The notes: generated by a model not told the origin, from the sequence alone. A DNA stretch of 64,000 nt from Ruminococcus sp. AM22-13 (GCF_003471165.1 NZ_QRIL01000019.1:2898-66897), one strand, 5' to 3'. Numbered from the stretch's first letter, positions 1 to 7,876 are shown. Numbers and translations: made by a program.

Positions 1-46
1 GGTAACACATGGAGCTGACTGTTACTAATCGGGTGAGGGCTTGACC
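1..46 (+). rRNA. 23S ribosomal RNA, 3' end only
   Basis: The first 46 bases match the conserved 3' end of bacterial 23S rRNA: GGAGCTGACTGTTACTAATC followed by the terminal GAGGGCTTGACC. The rest of the gene lies upstream of the window. A tRNA cluster follows directly; no 5S rRNA sequence is seen between this end and the first tRNA. The exact processed end may differ by a few bases. Confidence 0.9.
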
Positions 47-117
47 AAAGAATCGCAGGAAGAATGATCTCAAGGAAATGTCAACATGTATGTAGTTTTG
101 AAGGTGCAAACCTTTAT

Positions 118-190
118 TCCTCCTTAGCTCAGTCGGTAGAGCATGCGGCTGTTAACCGCAGTGTCGTTGGTTCGAGTCCAACAGGGGGAG
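118..190 (+). tRNA. tRNA-Asn (GTT)
   Basis: A 73-nt cloverleaf. The acceptor arms TCCTCCT and AGGGGGA pair with one T-G wobble, the D arm begins TTAGCTCAG, the anticodon loop reads CTGTTAA (GTT), and the T loop is TTCGAGTCC. The 3' CCA is not encoded. It is the first gene after the 23S end and is probably co-transcribed with the rRNA operon. Confidence 0.97.
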
Positions 191-235
191 TTTTCGGAAA
201 CATGAAGTCCGATACCAAATTTAAATTTTCTACCA

Positions 236-307
236 GGCTCCATGGTCAAGCGGTTAAGACACCGCCCTTTCACGGCGGTAACAGGGGTTCAAATCCCCTT
301 GGAGTCA
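236..307 (+). tRNA. tRNA-Glu (TTC)
   Basis: A 72-nt cloverleaf with acceptor GGCTCCA pairing TGGAGTC, anticodon loop CTTTCAC (TTC) and T loop TTCAAATCC. CCA is not encoded. It lies 45 bases after tRNA-Asn in the same cluster. Confidence 0.97.
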
Positions 308-345
308 TTATGTAAGAATTCTTACATATAATAAAAAGTATATAT

Positions 346-416
346 GGTGCCATAGCCAAGTGGTAAGGCAAAGGTCTGCAACACCTCTATCCCCGGTTCA
401 AATCCGGGTGGCACCT
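346..416 (+). tRNA. tRNA-Cys (GCA)
   Basis: A 71-nt cloverleaf with acceptor GGTGCCA pairing TGGCACC, discriminator T, anticodon loop CTGCAAC (GCA) and T loop TTCAAATCC. It is the last tRNA of the rRNA-linked cluster and is followed within ten bases by a terminator. Confidence 0.97.
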
Positions 417-425
417 CTATTAAGT

Positions 426-456
426 CTCAGATAACAAAAATTATCTGAGTTTTTTT
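426..456 (+). terminator. Intrinsic terminator of the rRNA/tRNA operon
   Basis: A perfect 9-bp stem, CTCAGATAA with TTATCTGAG, around a 6-base loop is followed by seven T. It lies just after tRNA-Cys and closes the rRNA-tRNA transcript. Confidence 0.9.
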
Positions 457-527
457 ATGTAATAGAAAAGATGAGCGGAGCAATGAGCCGATCACTTATG
501 AAAATGTAGCGATTCCTGAGATACATA

Positions 528-690
528 GTCAATCGGATATTCGCAATCCGCTTTCGCTACTTGCTCATAACCGAATAACTGCTTCGCAGTTTATCAGGAG
601 GGGCTTGTACCCCTCCTGATACAAGTAAGTCCCCACCCACTGCTTATTGCTCTTCGCAATTGAAGCAGGGGACTTACTTGATTCGGTTAA
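528..690. repeat. Family A structured intergenic repeat, copy A1
   Basis: A 163-bp element made of consecutive hairpins: CGGATATTCGCAATCCG, AACTGC/GCAGTT, a 12-bp stem at 592-603/610-621, and CAAGTAAGTCCCC with GGGGACTTACTTG. Near-identical copies lie at 2119-2279 and, reversed, at 21060-21223; short versions lie at 9653-9708 and 14064-14142. It fills most of the 339-base gap between the tRNA terminator and the next gene. No protein is encoded in it. Confidence 0.9.
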
Positions 691-755
691 AAAAAGAAGA
701 AAATAAATTAGAAATCAGGCATGGAAAGAATACGAGTCCAATGCCTGATTTTTGA

Positions 756-1328
756 TTATAAAGCGTTTGGCCAATTTGGTGTTTTTTGATTGGGAAGATG
801 TTCTCCAATCAACTTTTCCATCCAGACCATATTATACCAACGGTGGAACTTGTAGCCACACTTATAAAATTCTCCAACAAGACGGTAGCCCATGTGATGA
901 TGAAACTCGACGCTGTTTTTATCCAGATATTCATCTTCCTTAGGAGGATAAGCGATACAGGCATACATATTTAAAATTCCCTGTTCACGTAAAGCATTTT
1001 CAAGTGCATCATGCAGTTTGCGGCCGATGCCTCGATGTTTGACATTCTGATTAACATAAATGGAGGTTTCTACTGCCCAGTCGTATGCTGGTCTGGCATG
1101 AAAAGGACTGGCGTAGGCGTAACCAAGCAGCCTTTTGTTTTCCTCGGCTACGAGATAAGGGTATTTTTGCAAAGTATATTCAATTCGGGAAGCAAATTCT
1201 TCTGCAGAAGGAACGTCATATTCAAAGGTAATTGCGGTATGCTCTACATAAGGAGCATAAATATTTAAAAGTGCCTGTGCATCTGCTGTTGTGGCAGTGC
1301 GGATAGTAACAGAATCTTTGATATCCAT
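756..1328 (-). CDS. GNAT N-acetyltransferase, phosphinothricin acetyltransferase-like
   Basis: A 190-aa protein of the GNAT fold, closest in pattern to the phosphinothricin/methionine-sulfone acetyltransferase (Pat/MnaT) group, which acetylate the amino group of small amino-acid-like substrates with acetyl-CoA. The sequence shows the typical opening (IRTATTADAQALLNIYAPYV), the acyl-CoA loop KHRGIGRKLHDAL and the late HHMGYRLVGEFYKCGYKF region. The ATG at 1328 has GAGGA nine bases upstream; an in-frame extension to 1490 is possible but is basic, low quality and covers a divergent promoter. The gene is monocistronic, bounded by repeat A1 downstream and a rightward MerR-type promoter upstream. 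Substrate unknown; C-terminal residues after about 165 are not family-specific. Confidence 0.88.
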   Translation of the reverse strand: MDIKDSVTIRTATTADAQALLNIYAPYVEHTAITFEYDVPSAEEFASRIEYTLQKYPYLVAEENKRLLGYAYASPFHARPAYDWAVETSIYVNQNVKHRGIGRKLHDALENALREQGILNMYACIAYPPKEDEYLDKNSVEFHHHMGYRLVGEFYKCGYKFHRWYNMVWMEKLIGEHLPNQKTPNWPNAL

Positions 1329-1372
1329 AAAAGCTAGTCCTCTTTTTTTATTTTTTGAAAGAATTTTTTTGC

Positions 1373-1403
1373 TTGACTTAAAGTTAAGTTTATGCTGTAT
1401 GAT
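1373..1403 (+). promoter_or_regulatory. MerR-type promoter with 19-bp spacer
   Basis: TTGACT (1373-1378) and TATGAT (1398-1403) are separated by 19 bp, and the spacer overlaps a dyad ACTTAA-AG-TTAAGT. Over-long spacers with a central dyad are the hallmark of promoters untwisted by MerR-family activators. It points right, towards the decayed aldo-keto reductase at 1534. No MerR gene is adjacent. Confidence 0.75.
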
Positions 1404-1533
1404 AAAAACGGGAAACGTATACATCGATGAAAAATGAATCTTTCGATTCGAATTTACGGACAGTATATAACGGGGGAAAAAAAGAGTCAATATAATAAGT
1501 AATGAATCAGTAAAAAAGTCAGGAGGAAAAACA

Positions 1534-1712
1534 GTGGACAGAATAAAGAAAAGTCATGCCTATGAGACAGCACTTCAGTTAAAAGAGGAAGGAAAAATCA
1601 GACATTTTGGAATTTCTTTCCATGACAGAGCGTAAGTTATGCACTCCGTTTCGCAGCCGGATTTGAGGATGTTGCAAAAGAATTTGAAAAACAGCAACAA
1701 GAGGCTGAATAA
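1534..1712 (+). pseudogene. Remnant of an aldo-keto reductase gene
   Basis: A GTG behind AGGAGG at 1521 opens 33 codons ending in TAA at 1635. The peptide contains ALQLKEEGKIRHFGISFHD, which resembles the mid-domain of iron-sulfur or Tas-like aldo-keto reductases. In another frame just after it, SYALRFAAGFE resembles a second conserved block of the same family, running on to a stop at 1712. The N-terminal barrel, the catalytic Tyr/His region and the C-terminal half are missing, so this is a gene reduced by at least two deletions and a frameshift. The ribosome site and the MerR-type promoter upstream remain. The family assignment rests on two short blocks. Confidence 0.7.
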
Positions 1713-1835
1713 GTAAGAGTCCTCCTGAGACTATAGTGTTACGGTTTACTGCATTTCTGATAGCACAACAGTATCCATTTGTTCATTAAGGATACAACAG
1801 TTTCAGGGGGATTTTTGGTATCACATATAAAAATA

Positions 1836-2066
1836 TCATTCGTCAAATTCAGCAGTGACAATAAAACCTCTTGGTGTATGTTCAATATTTTTTACGATTC
1901 CCTTGCGGGATTTGATGCGCTGAGCATTTGGATAGCAGCCGGACATGGCTACGGCTGGTTCGATGATGTAACTGTAATTCATAAAGGACTGATATTCGGA
2001 AATTTCTATCTCATCACCAATCTCTATCAATCCCTGACGTTCCATTTTAAATTTTTCCTGACGCAT
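1836..2066 (-). CDS. Small conserved-looking protein of unknown function
   Basis: A 76-aa protein, acidic in its first half, with no signal peptide, membrane segment or recognised motif. It begins MRQEKFKMERQGLIEIGDEI and ends VTAEFDE; the alternation of short hydrophobic and charged stretches suggests a small beta-barrel, and the GxVxxIxxTPRGFxV end is reminiscent of RNA/DNA-binding barrels, but that is only an impression. AGAGGT lies eight bases before the ATG, which supports real translation. It stands alone between the aldo-keto reductase remnant and repeat A2. Confidence 0.65.
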   Translation of the reverse strand: MRQEKFKMERQGLIEIGDEIEISEYQSFMNYSYIIEPAVAMSGCYPNAQRIKSRKGIVKNIEHTPRGFIVTAEFDE

Positions 2067-2118
2067 ATAATTACCTCTTTCTGTTGAAATATATTTATAA
2101 TGATGCGAAGGTCATCAG

Positions 2119-2279
2119 ATCAAGCGGATATTCGCAATCCGCTTCGCTGCTTGCTCATAACCGAATAACTGCTTCGCAGTTTATCAGAAGGAGCTTGCAC
2201 TCCTCCTGATACAAGTAAGTCCCCACCCACTGCTTATTCTTTTCGCGATTGAAGCAGGGGACTTACTTGATTCGGTTAA
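2119..2279. repeat. Family A structured intergenic repeat, copy A2
   Basis: A near-full-length copy in the same orientation as A1 (528-690). The central stem (2182-2193 with 2200-2211) differs from A1 at several bases but still pairs with one mismatch. A1 and A2 together bracket the GNAT, aldo-keto remnant and 76-aa gene. Confidence 0.9.
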
Positions 2280-2396
2280 AATGCTATCAATCTATGTGTG
2301 GAATATAGTATAGCACAAAAATAAGAAACAACAAGTAGTATGTGAACAGCAATATAATAATAGTGATGATAATTTAAAAATAAATTAAAAAAGTAC

Positions 2397-2425
2397 TTGA
2401 ATACGTAGGATTCTGCATATATAAT
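2397..2425 (+). promoter_or_regulatory. Promoter of the LytTR regulator gene
   Basis: TTGAAT (2397-2402) and TATAAT (2420-2425) with a 17-bp spacer form a strong sigma-A promoter. Transcription would start near 2432, giving a leader of about 100 bases that contains the hairpin at 2452-2492. Confidence 0.8.
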
Positions 2426-2451
2426 AAAATTGAATTATACTGTTTACATAT

Positions 2452-2498
2452 AAATGTCAGAATTTCTAAGGTGTAACAGAAGTCTGACATTTATTTTT
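2452..2498 (+). terminator. Terminator-like hairpin inside the leader of the LytTR gene
   Basis: Perfect 10-bp arms AAATGTCAGA and TCTGACATTT surround a 21-base loop and are followed by a T-rich stretch (ATTTTTATCTTTTT). Because it lies between the promoter and the ATG, it may attenuate the gene rather than end an upstream one. Confidence 0.6.
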
Positions 2499-2532
2499 AT
2501 CTTTTTATATTGATACAGGAAGGAGGGATTAC

Positions 2533-3252
2533 ATGCGGACAATTGTCATTTGTGATGATGTTGAGATTGAAAGACTTCTTTTAAAAGAAATTTTGTGTCA
2601 GTATTTTGAGGAAATAAATGAAGAAGTTTCTATTATAGAATATGGTTCTGGAGAGACGTTGGTAGCTGATGTGGAAGAGGGCTATCTTGATATGGAACTT
2701 TTATTTCTTGATATTTATATGAAGAAGCTTAATGGAATGGAAACTGCCAGAAAGCTGCGACAGCTACAGTGCAAAGTTCCGATCATTTTTCTGACAGCTT
2801 CTCCTGATTATGCAATAGAGAGTTATGAAGTACAGGCTTCAGGATATTTATTGAAGCCATTTTCAGAGGAAAAACTGATGAAGCTTCTGAATATGATCCT
2901 TAAAACAGATATGAAGAGACGAGTTGCGATTAAGAATAGGAGACAGTATCGCTATCCGTACACAGATGATATCGTATATATTGACAGTGATAAGCACAAT
3001 GTTACATTACATCTCTCGGATGGTTCAGAAATCGTGACAGTAGATAAACTGGTAGAAATTGAGAAAAGGATCAATGAAAAACGTTTTCTGCACTGCCATC
3101 AGAGTTATCTGGTGAATATGGATTACGTTGCGGATGTGCAGGATAATTTTATAATGAAAGATGGCAGCATTGTTCCAATTCGTGTTCGGGGACGAAAAGA
3201 GATGCTGGATGCATATTATAACTACTTTATAGACCATTTTACTGATCTGTAG
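2533..3252 (+). CDS. LytTR-family response regulator
   Basis: A 239-aa two-domain response regulator of the AgrA/LytR type. Receiver domain (about 1-122): acidic pair D8-D9, phosphoacceptor D60 in LLFLDIYM, T89 and K108 (LLKPF). LytTR DNA-binding domain (about 132-235) with FLHCHQSYLVNMDYV and the basic VPIRVRGRKEML end. Such proteins, once phosphorylated by a membrane histidine kinase, bind paired repeats upstream of target genes, often for peptide signalling, bacteriocins or cell-surface functions. No kinase is adjacent, so the partner must lie elsewhere. AGGAAGGAGG precedes the ATG. Targets are not evident; the neighbouring minus-strand surface-modification operon is only a possibility. 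Confidence 0.93.
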   Translation: MRTIVICDDVEIERLLLKEILCQYFEEINEEVSIIEYGSGETLVADVEEGYLDMELLFLDIYMKKLNGMETARKLRQLQCKVPIIFLTASPDYAIESYEVQASGYLLKPFSEEKLMKLLNMILKTDMKRRVAIKNRRQYRYPYTDDIVYIDSDKHNVTLHLSDGSEIVTVDKLVEIEKRINEKRFLHCHQSYLVNMDYVADVQDNFIMKDGSIVPIRVRGRKEMLDAYYNYFIDHFTDL

Positions 3253-3523
3253 TCTGGCGTATGTCTGGAAAAACACTCTCGGAGAGAGTGGGCTGAAAGA
3301 TAATTGACGCTTTTGCAAAATAAATTGAAGAATTTGCACAAAACCACAAATTAGCATAAAAGCTGATATAATACATATCAAGGTACAGCTGATGTAAAAA
3401 ACAGATAAGTTGGGAACGGGGAATGCAACAGACAGCGTTATCTGCCTGATCAGCTGATATACCCGACCTATTATCAAAATGTGTGAAAAGTGTGTGTTTA
3501 AAGTGTGTGTAAATGTGAAAAAC

Positions 3524-3574
3524 CCCCACTGGAATCCAAGGTTTCCTCGGCATTGTGATTCCAGTGGGGATTTT
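3524..3574. terminator. Bidirectional terminator between convergent genes
   Basis: Thirteen-base arms CCCCACTGGAATC and GATTCCAGTGGGG enclose a 20-base loop, with ATTTT on the right and AAAAA on the left. It lies between the LytTR gene and the convergent minus-strand DHHW operon and can serve both. The rest of the 352-base gap (3253-3523) holds a small ACTCTC/GAGAGT hairpin near 3283 and a GTGTG-rich stretch, with nothing else recognised. Confidence 0.75.
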
Positions 3575-3604
3575 GTGTTACATTGAATATAAAATTGATT
3601 TATG

Positions 3605-4954
3605 TTATTCTTCAGATTGATCGTCAGAAGTATCTGTACTTGAATCCGAAGATGATTGGTCATCAGAGTTATCTGTGTCTTGCACAGACGTCTGATTGTC
3701 AGATGTATTCGTGTCTTGTCCAGATGCCTGTTCACCGGAAACAGAGGTGCCTTCATCAGAAGCTGAAGTAGTATTGTCTGTGTTCTGGTCTGTGGCATCG
3801 TTAGATAATGCAAGTTCCAGGGAGGTATCTGCAAAGAATGTATTTGCATTATACAGATACAAGATTTCCTGAACATTTTCTACCTGGATCAGCTGCTCCA
3901 GATTTCCGAAATAATAACGAGGGTCGACCATTACGATCTTGCGGTAATGCTGTGCAAGGAATGGGACAAAGCTGTTAGCATAGGAATCCTTGAGAACCAG
4001 CAATGTATTATCAGTCTCCGTAGAAGTGCTGATTTTTACCTGGGCGTGATTACCGCCAAAAAATAAAGCATATTTATCTCTGGTGTCAAGCTTCGATGTA
4101 TCATAGAAGCTGGCACTTTTTTTCTGTTCATCAACATAATTGATGACAGATGAAAGTGCATTATCCCCTGTCGGAAAAAATACATCGATCTCATCTTTTT
4201 CACCGGAGCGGAAACCGCTTTTGGCAGATAATGTTCCCTGGAAAGAACGAGTAACCGGTGCTTTATCGTAGGTGTCAGAAGAAGTATCGATTGCCATATC
4301 TTTAGCGGCCTGAAGATAGGCATAATAAGCACCCTGAGTGGTCCAGTGATGATCTGTATGGTAATAAAGATCTTCCATTTTGTGGTCTTTAAAAGTATTT
4401 CGGACATCGATGAAAGTTATGCCGGCCTGTGTCAGAGAATCAGACAGACTGTCCAGCCAGGTATTCTGATCCTCCACAGGAGCAAAAGCAGGAAGCTTAT
4501 TGCTTAAAATGTTTACAGAGTTTGGAGCGATAAGTGCATACTGTTTCATATCAGAATGACGTTTGGCAAAGTCCGTCATTGCTTTTACAGTAGAATCATA
4601 CTGTGTCTGTTCAGGTGCTTTGAACTCTTCCATAAGATATCCGGATTTTCCCAGATATACACCATTCGCTTCCACTTTTCCCATTAAACGGTCAGTTCCG
4701 GCTTTCAAAGTAATCCAGAGATCGCGAAGCGGAAACTGATCATTTTCATAAGTTTCGAATTGTTTCTCGAATCCACCGGAAGCAATCTGACTGCCGTTTA
4801 AATGAGGCCGGGAGGAAAGTACGCGGTTTTCTTTTTCGGAAAAGCCCCTGTCAGGAAGTACGATACTTATGATTAGTACGACCAGAGGAATGAACAGAAA
4901 CAAAAGCCCCATTCTATGGAAAAATATTCGATGATTTCTTAGTGATTTTTTCAT
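3605..4954 (-). CDS. DHHW/AlgX-like SGNH protein for surface O-acylation
   Basis: A 449-aa membrane-anchored, extracytoplasmic protein of the DHHW family, related to alginate acetylation proteins AlgJ/AlgX. One N-terminal membrane helix (about 13-35) is followed by a catalytic domain with YYHTDHHWTTQGAY (the DHHW signature) and LKDSYANSFVPFL (the serine block). These proteins take acyl groups passed across the membrane by an MBOAT partner and place them on a cell-surface polymer. The last 60 residues form a low-complexity tail rich in D, S, T, N and Q, probably a flexible wall-spanning end. AGAAGGA precedes the ATG, 12 bases after the stop of the MBOAT gene, so it is last in a four-gene operon. 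The acceptor polymer is not known from sequence. Confidence 0.9.
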   Translation of the reverse strand: MKKSLRNHRIFFHRMGLLFLFIPLVVLIISIVLPDRGFSEKENRVLSSRPHLNGSQIASGGFEKQFETYENDQFPLRDLWITLKAGTDRLMGKVEANGVYLGKSGYLMEEFKAPEQTQYDSTVKAMTDFAKRHSDMKQYALIAPNSVNILSNKLPAFAPVEDQNTWLDSLSDSLTQAGITFIDVRNTFKDHKMEDLYYHTDHHWTTQGAYYAYLQAAKDMAIDTSSDTYDKAPVTRSFQGTLSAKSGFRSGEKDEIDVFFPTGDNALSSVINYVDEQKKSASFYDTSKLDTRDKYALFFGGNHAQVKISTSTETDNTLLVLKDSYANSFVPFLAQHYRKIVMVDPRYYFGNLEQLIQVENVQEILYLYNANTFFADTSLELALSNDATDQNTDNTTSASDEGTSVSGEQASGQDTNTSDNQTSVQDTDNSDDQSSSDSSTDTSDDQSEE

Positions 4955-4966
4955 ATTGTTTTCCTT

Positions 4967-6355
4967 CTAAAATTTTGCATATAAAAATGGTGTGTATGAG
5001 TTATAAACCATGTAAGCAATGGACAATGCAAATAAAACAAGATTTATAACTACCGCTGCAGTAGGTCTGCGTCTGACCAGACGTTTAAAATGCTGGTAAG
5101 GAGTCGGACGGCATGCAAGAATACTGATCAGAAGAAGGATAAAGCCTGTCTTGAGATAATAAAGAGCAGTGCGGTCGATAAAACCTGCGGCTCCGATTCC
5201 GAACATAGTTCCAAGGTAATGTCCAAGTGCACCAAAATCAGTCTGGCTGAAGAATACCCATCCGATCATGACTACGAGCATGGTGTATACAGTGCGAAGC
5301 CATGAAGGCATTCTGTCCAGGAATTTCTGAAGGACAAACTTTTCAAGTAAAAGAAAGAGTCCATAATATACGCCCCACAGTACAAAGTTCCAGCTTGCAC
5401 CATGCCACAGACCGGTAAGCGCCCATACCACAAGGATGTTGCGGATATGTTTCAATGTGGAGACACGGTTACCCCCGAGTGGAATATAAATATAATCCCG
5501 GAACCAGCTTCCAAGAGAAATATGCCAATGGCGCCAGAATTCGGATACACTGGTTGAAATATACGGGTAATCAAAGTTTTTGTTAAAATCAAATCCTAAC
5601 ATTTTTCCAAGACCGATAGCCATATCTGAATAACCGCTGAAGTCAAAATAAAGCTGCATGGTATAAGCAAGGATACCAATCCAGGCAGTGAATACAGACA
5701 TCTGGGAATGACTGCAGATTCCTGCGTACAAAGCGGAGAGATTGTCTGCCAGGATAACTTTCTTGGCAAGGCCTTTCACAAAAAGCTCGGCACCGATACC
5801 AAATTTGGAAATATTAATAGTGCGTTTATCTAACTGCTCCTCAATATCTGCATATCGCACGATAGGACCTGCAGAAGTATAAGGAAACATAGTACTGTAT
5901 ACTGCAAAAGTCAGGAAGTTTCGCTGTGCATTGACTTTGCTTAAATAAATATCAAAGAGATAGGACAGGTTACGGAATGTGTAAAAAGAAAGTCCTATCG
6001 GCAGCGAGAGTTCCGGGTGAGGAATATGGATACCGGTGATTCCTCCGATGGTGTTAAGCAGAAATCCATAATATTTAAAAAATACCAGGATTCCCAGGTT
6101 TACAATGATAGAAAAAATCAGATTAATCTTTTGCTTCCTGTCATCATAATATAAACGTTCCAGTTCTGCTCCCATATAATAGTTAAAGACACTGGAAAAC
6201 AACATAAGGATCACATATACAGGCTCACCCCATGCATAAAAGATCAGGCTGCCTAAAAAAAGCAGCAGATTGCGAAGCTTTCCCGGGACCAGATAATAGA
6301 TCAGCATAAAAACCGGAAGAAAGCAGAATATAAAAAAGATACTGTTAAATACCAT
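4967..6355 (-). CDS. MBOAT family O-acyltransferase (AlgI/DltB-like)
   Basis: A 462-aa polytopic membrane protein with about ten hydrophobic helices. It carries the MBOAT landmarks SEFWRHWHISLGSWFRDY and TGLWHGASWNFVLWG, whose histidine is the proposed catalytic residue. The family moves acyl (usually acetyl) groups from a cytoplasmic donor to the outer face for modification of exopolysaccharide, peptidoglycan or teichoic acid. The start at 6355 has GGAG upstream and follows the DUF4358 gene by 24 bases; the DHHW partner follows directly. The pairing fits an AlgI plus AlgJ/X arrangement rather than a dlt operon, since no dltA or dltC is present. Confidence 0.93.
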   Translation of the reverse strand: MVFNSIFFIFCFLPVFMLIYYLVPGKLRNLLLFLGSLIFYAWGEPVYVILMLFSSVFNYYMGAELERLYYDDRKQKINLIFSIIVNLGILVFFKYYGFLLNTIGGITGIHIPHPELSLPIGLSFYTFRNLSYLFDIYLSKVNAQRNFLTFAVYSTMFPYTSAGPIVRYADIEEQLDKRTINISKFGIGAELFVKGLAKKVILADNLSALYAGICSHSQMSVFTAWIGILAYTMQLYFDFSGYSDMAIGLGKMLGFDFNKNFDYPYISTSVSEFWRHWHISLGSWFRDYIYIPLGGNRVSTLKHIRNILVVWALTGLWHGASWNFVLWGVYYGLFLLLEKFVLQKFLDRMPSWLRTVYTMLVVMIGWVFFSQTDFGALGHYLGTMFGIGAAGFIDRTALYYLKTGFILLLISILACRPTPYQHFKRLVRRRPTAAVVINLVLFALSIAYMVYNSYTPFLYAKF

Positions 6356-6379
6356 ATGAAAATTTCTCCAATCTGGATG

Positions 6380-6856
6380 TTATATCAGGGAAAGAAATGT
6401 CAGGCGCCAGTTCTGTGCATCTGCGCCACACATATAGTAGACATAATTTCCCTTTTTGCCGACAACTGCATTGTTTAAAAGTGCCATCTGGTCTGTGCCA
6501 TAGCCTTCAAATACCTGTTTCTGGCTGGAAAGATGAGAATTAGCACTTTCGAGCAGAGCAGCGGCCTGATCGTTATCGTTTGCCTTCATAATACAGATTT
6601 CCTCGACAGCCATAGGTGAAGCTGCCTTGTAGAAAAAGTAACCGTCAATATCGCGGTCATCCGTCTGATAATAGTGTTTGAGATCTGCACGAGTCTCCTG
6701 ATTCAGTGAGACAATGGCTGAATCCTGCTCCATAGTCTGTGCAATCTGGTCCATTGGTATATTCTTTGCGCTATCGGAAGTGTAGAGAATAGTCAGATAT
6801 ACAATAAGGAAGAGTACAAGTCCGCCCTTGATAAAAATATGTAAATAATTTTTCAT
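6380..6856 (-). CDS. DUF4358-like membrane-anchored protein
   Basis: A 158-aa protein with one N-terminal hydrophobic helix (about 6-23) and an extracytoplasmic domain that ends in GNYVYYMCGADAQNWRLTF. It resembles DUF4358 proteins, which recur in MBOAT/DHHW operons of Lachnospiraceae; their job is unknown, perhaps as a scaffold of the acylation complex. The ATG at 6856 overlaps the TGA of the upstream SGNH gene as ATGA, indicating translational coupling, and a longer in-frame start at 6895 inside that gene is therefore rejected. Confidence 0.8.
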   Translation of the reverse strand: MKNYLHIFIKGGLVLFLIVYLTILYTSDSAKNIPMDQIAQTMEQDSAIVSLNQETRADLKHYYQTDDRDIDGYFFYKAASPMAVEEICIMKANDNDQAAALLESANSHLSSQKQVFEGYGTDQMALLNNAVVGKKGNYVYYMCGADAQNWRLTFLSLI

Positions 6857-7650
6857 GCCTGTAACCCCGCAATCTGTGCCATATGAGTCAGCCATTTAGG
6901 ATAATAGGTTTGAATTACGTGTTCACCATCCGGCTCATACAGATTCTCCGAACTGTTTTCCACAATGGAAGTGTTGTCGATAAAGGTACATCCCAGTTCC
7001 TGGCAGAGATTTACAAGTCCATCATTATAATCGGAGTAATAGCCAAGACTCGGGTTTGCTGCGATTGCCTCATCTGTGATAGGCAGAATACAGTTGATAT
7101 AAACAGGAACATCTGGTAGTGCAGCCTGAATTTTCTTTATCTGTGTTCTGTAGGCATCGATAAATCCGGACGAATCAGAACCATATATTTCGAGGTCATT
7201 AGAACCGAAAGCCATGAATACATGAGTCGGGTTCAGGTTGATCGCGGTATTGATCTGATCATCGGCAGCCTGTACGTTTAAGCCACGTTTGCCTACCACG
7301 ACATCAGTATCGAGATATCCATATTCAACAATTGATTCAGTGATAGAGTCACCGATGATGACACTGCCTGCAAATACCTGACGGATTTCCACATCGCTTA
7401 ATACGGTGCCAGTAGAACCATCTGCAGTGGTATCAGAACCTGAAGAACTGCCGGTTGCCTGTTTTAAGTCCTGAAGCTGTTGTTCTGTCTGAGAGATATC
7501 TGCGGTCTCCAGTGTCTGAAGCCGCGCCACATTTTCTTTGCAGACAGAATCATCCCCCTGGTTGCTGGTGCATAAAAAGACGACAGCACCGGCTAGTATG
7601 ATACCGGCAGGGATTAGAAATAAAATTTTTTTTGTTGGTTGTTTTTTCAA
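6853..7650 (-). CDS. Membrane-anchored SGNH/GDSL hydrolase
   Basis: A 265-aa protein with an N-terminal membrane anchor (about 8-27), a short helical linker and an SGNH hydrolase domain. Block I is VIIGDSITESIVEYGY (nucleophile Ser), block III AFGSNDLEIYG, and block V PDGEHVIQTYYPKWL supplies Asp and His. It probably acts outside the membrane as an esterase or acyl carrier in the same acylation pathway as the MBOAT and DHHW proteins downstream. The start codon is TTG at 7650, with GAAGGA seven bases upstream; no better ATG exists. It is the first gene of the operon. Confidence 0.9.
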   Translation of the reverse strand: MKKQPTKKILFLIPAGIILAGAVVFLCTSNQGDDSVCKENVARLQTLETADISQTEQQLQDLKQATGSSSGSDTTADGSTGTVLSDVEIRQVFAGSVIIGDSITESIVEYGYLDTDVVVGKRGLNVQAADDQINTAINLNPTHVFMAFGSNDLEIYGSDSSGFIDAYRTQIKKIQAALPDVPVYINCILPITDEAIAANPSLGYYSDYNDGLVNLCQELGCTFIDNTSIVENSSENLYEPDGEHVIQTYYPKWLTHMAQIAGLQA

Positions 7651-7727
7651 AATAAATCCTTCCCAGAGCCTTGAAATTTAAGGGCTCTTATGGAGAAATT
7701 CCCCATTTTACGACATAGTTCGAATCC

Positions 7728-7755
7728 ATTATAATACGCCCCCAAAAAACTTCAA
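7728..7755 (-). promoter_or_regulatory. Promoter of the minus-strand acylation operon
   Basis: Read on the minus strand, TTGAAG (7755-7750) and TATAAT (7733-7728) are 16 bp apart. A small hairpin, GAGCCTT with AAGGGCTC (about 7662-7688), lies between this promoter and the TTG start and could affect access to the ribosome site. Confidence 0.7.
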
Positions 7756-7846
7756 GGAAAAATTCACAAATTTCACACAAAGTCGTTCACTTGTCTGTGG
7801 ACGAAGGGGCAGAAAGAGGGTATACTGAACAATATACAAATTTTGT

Positions 7847-7876
7847 GTTGCTGTGAATGAAGTGGTAAACGGTAAC
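7847..7876. repeat. Family B solo palindrome, 30-bp variant
   Basis: GTTGCTG at the left and CGGTAAC at the right with GAATGAAGTGG between them. It is a slightly longer version of the 27-bp palindrome found at 34780, 45180, 48543 and 51876 and at the ends of the two full elements at 15642 and 16250. It lies just upstream of the DUF308 gene's ribosome site. Confidence 0.75.

Noticed and set aside
64..315. An 83-codon ORF over tRNA-Asn and tRNA-Glu
   Set aside because: It reads straight through two tRNA genes; the translation has no protein-like features.
1329..1490. N-terminal extension of the GNAT protein by 54 residues
   Set aside because: The extension covers a rightward promoter, lacks a ribosome site and is not part of the GNAT fold; ATG 1328 has GAGGA.
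3025..3876. A 283-codon minus-strand ORF across the LytTR gene and DHHW 3' end
   Set aside because: It crosses two real genes and a terminator, has no ribosome site and has the Ile/Gln/His-rich composition of an antisense shadow.
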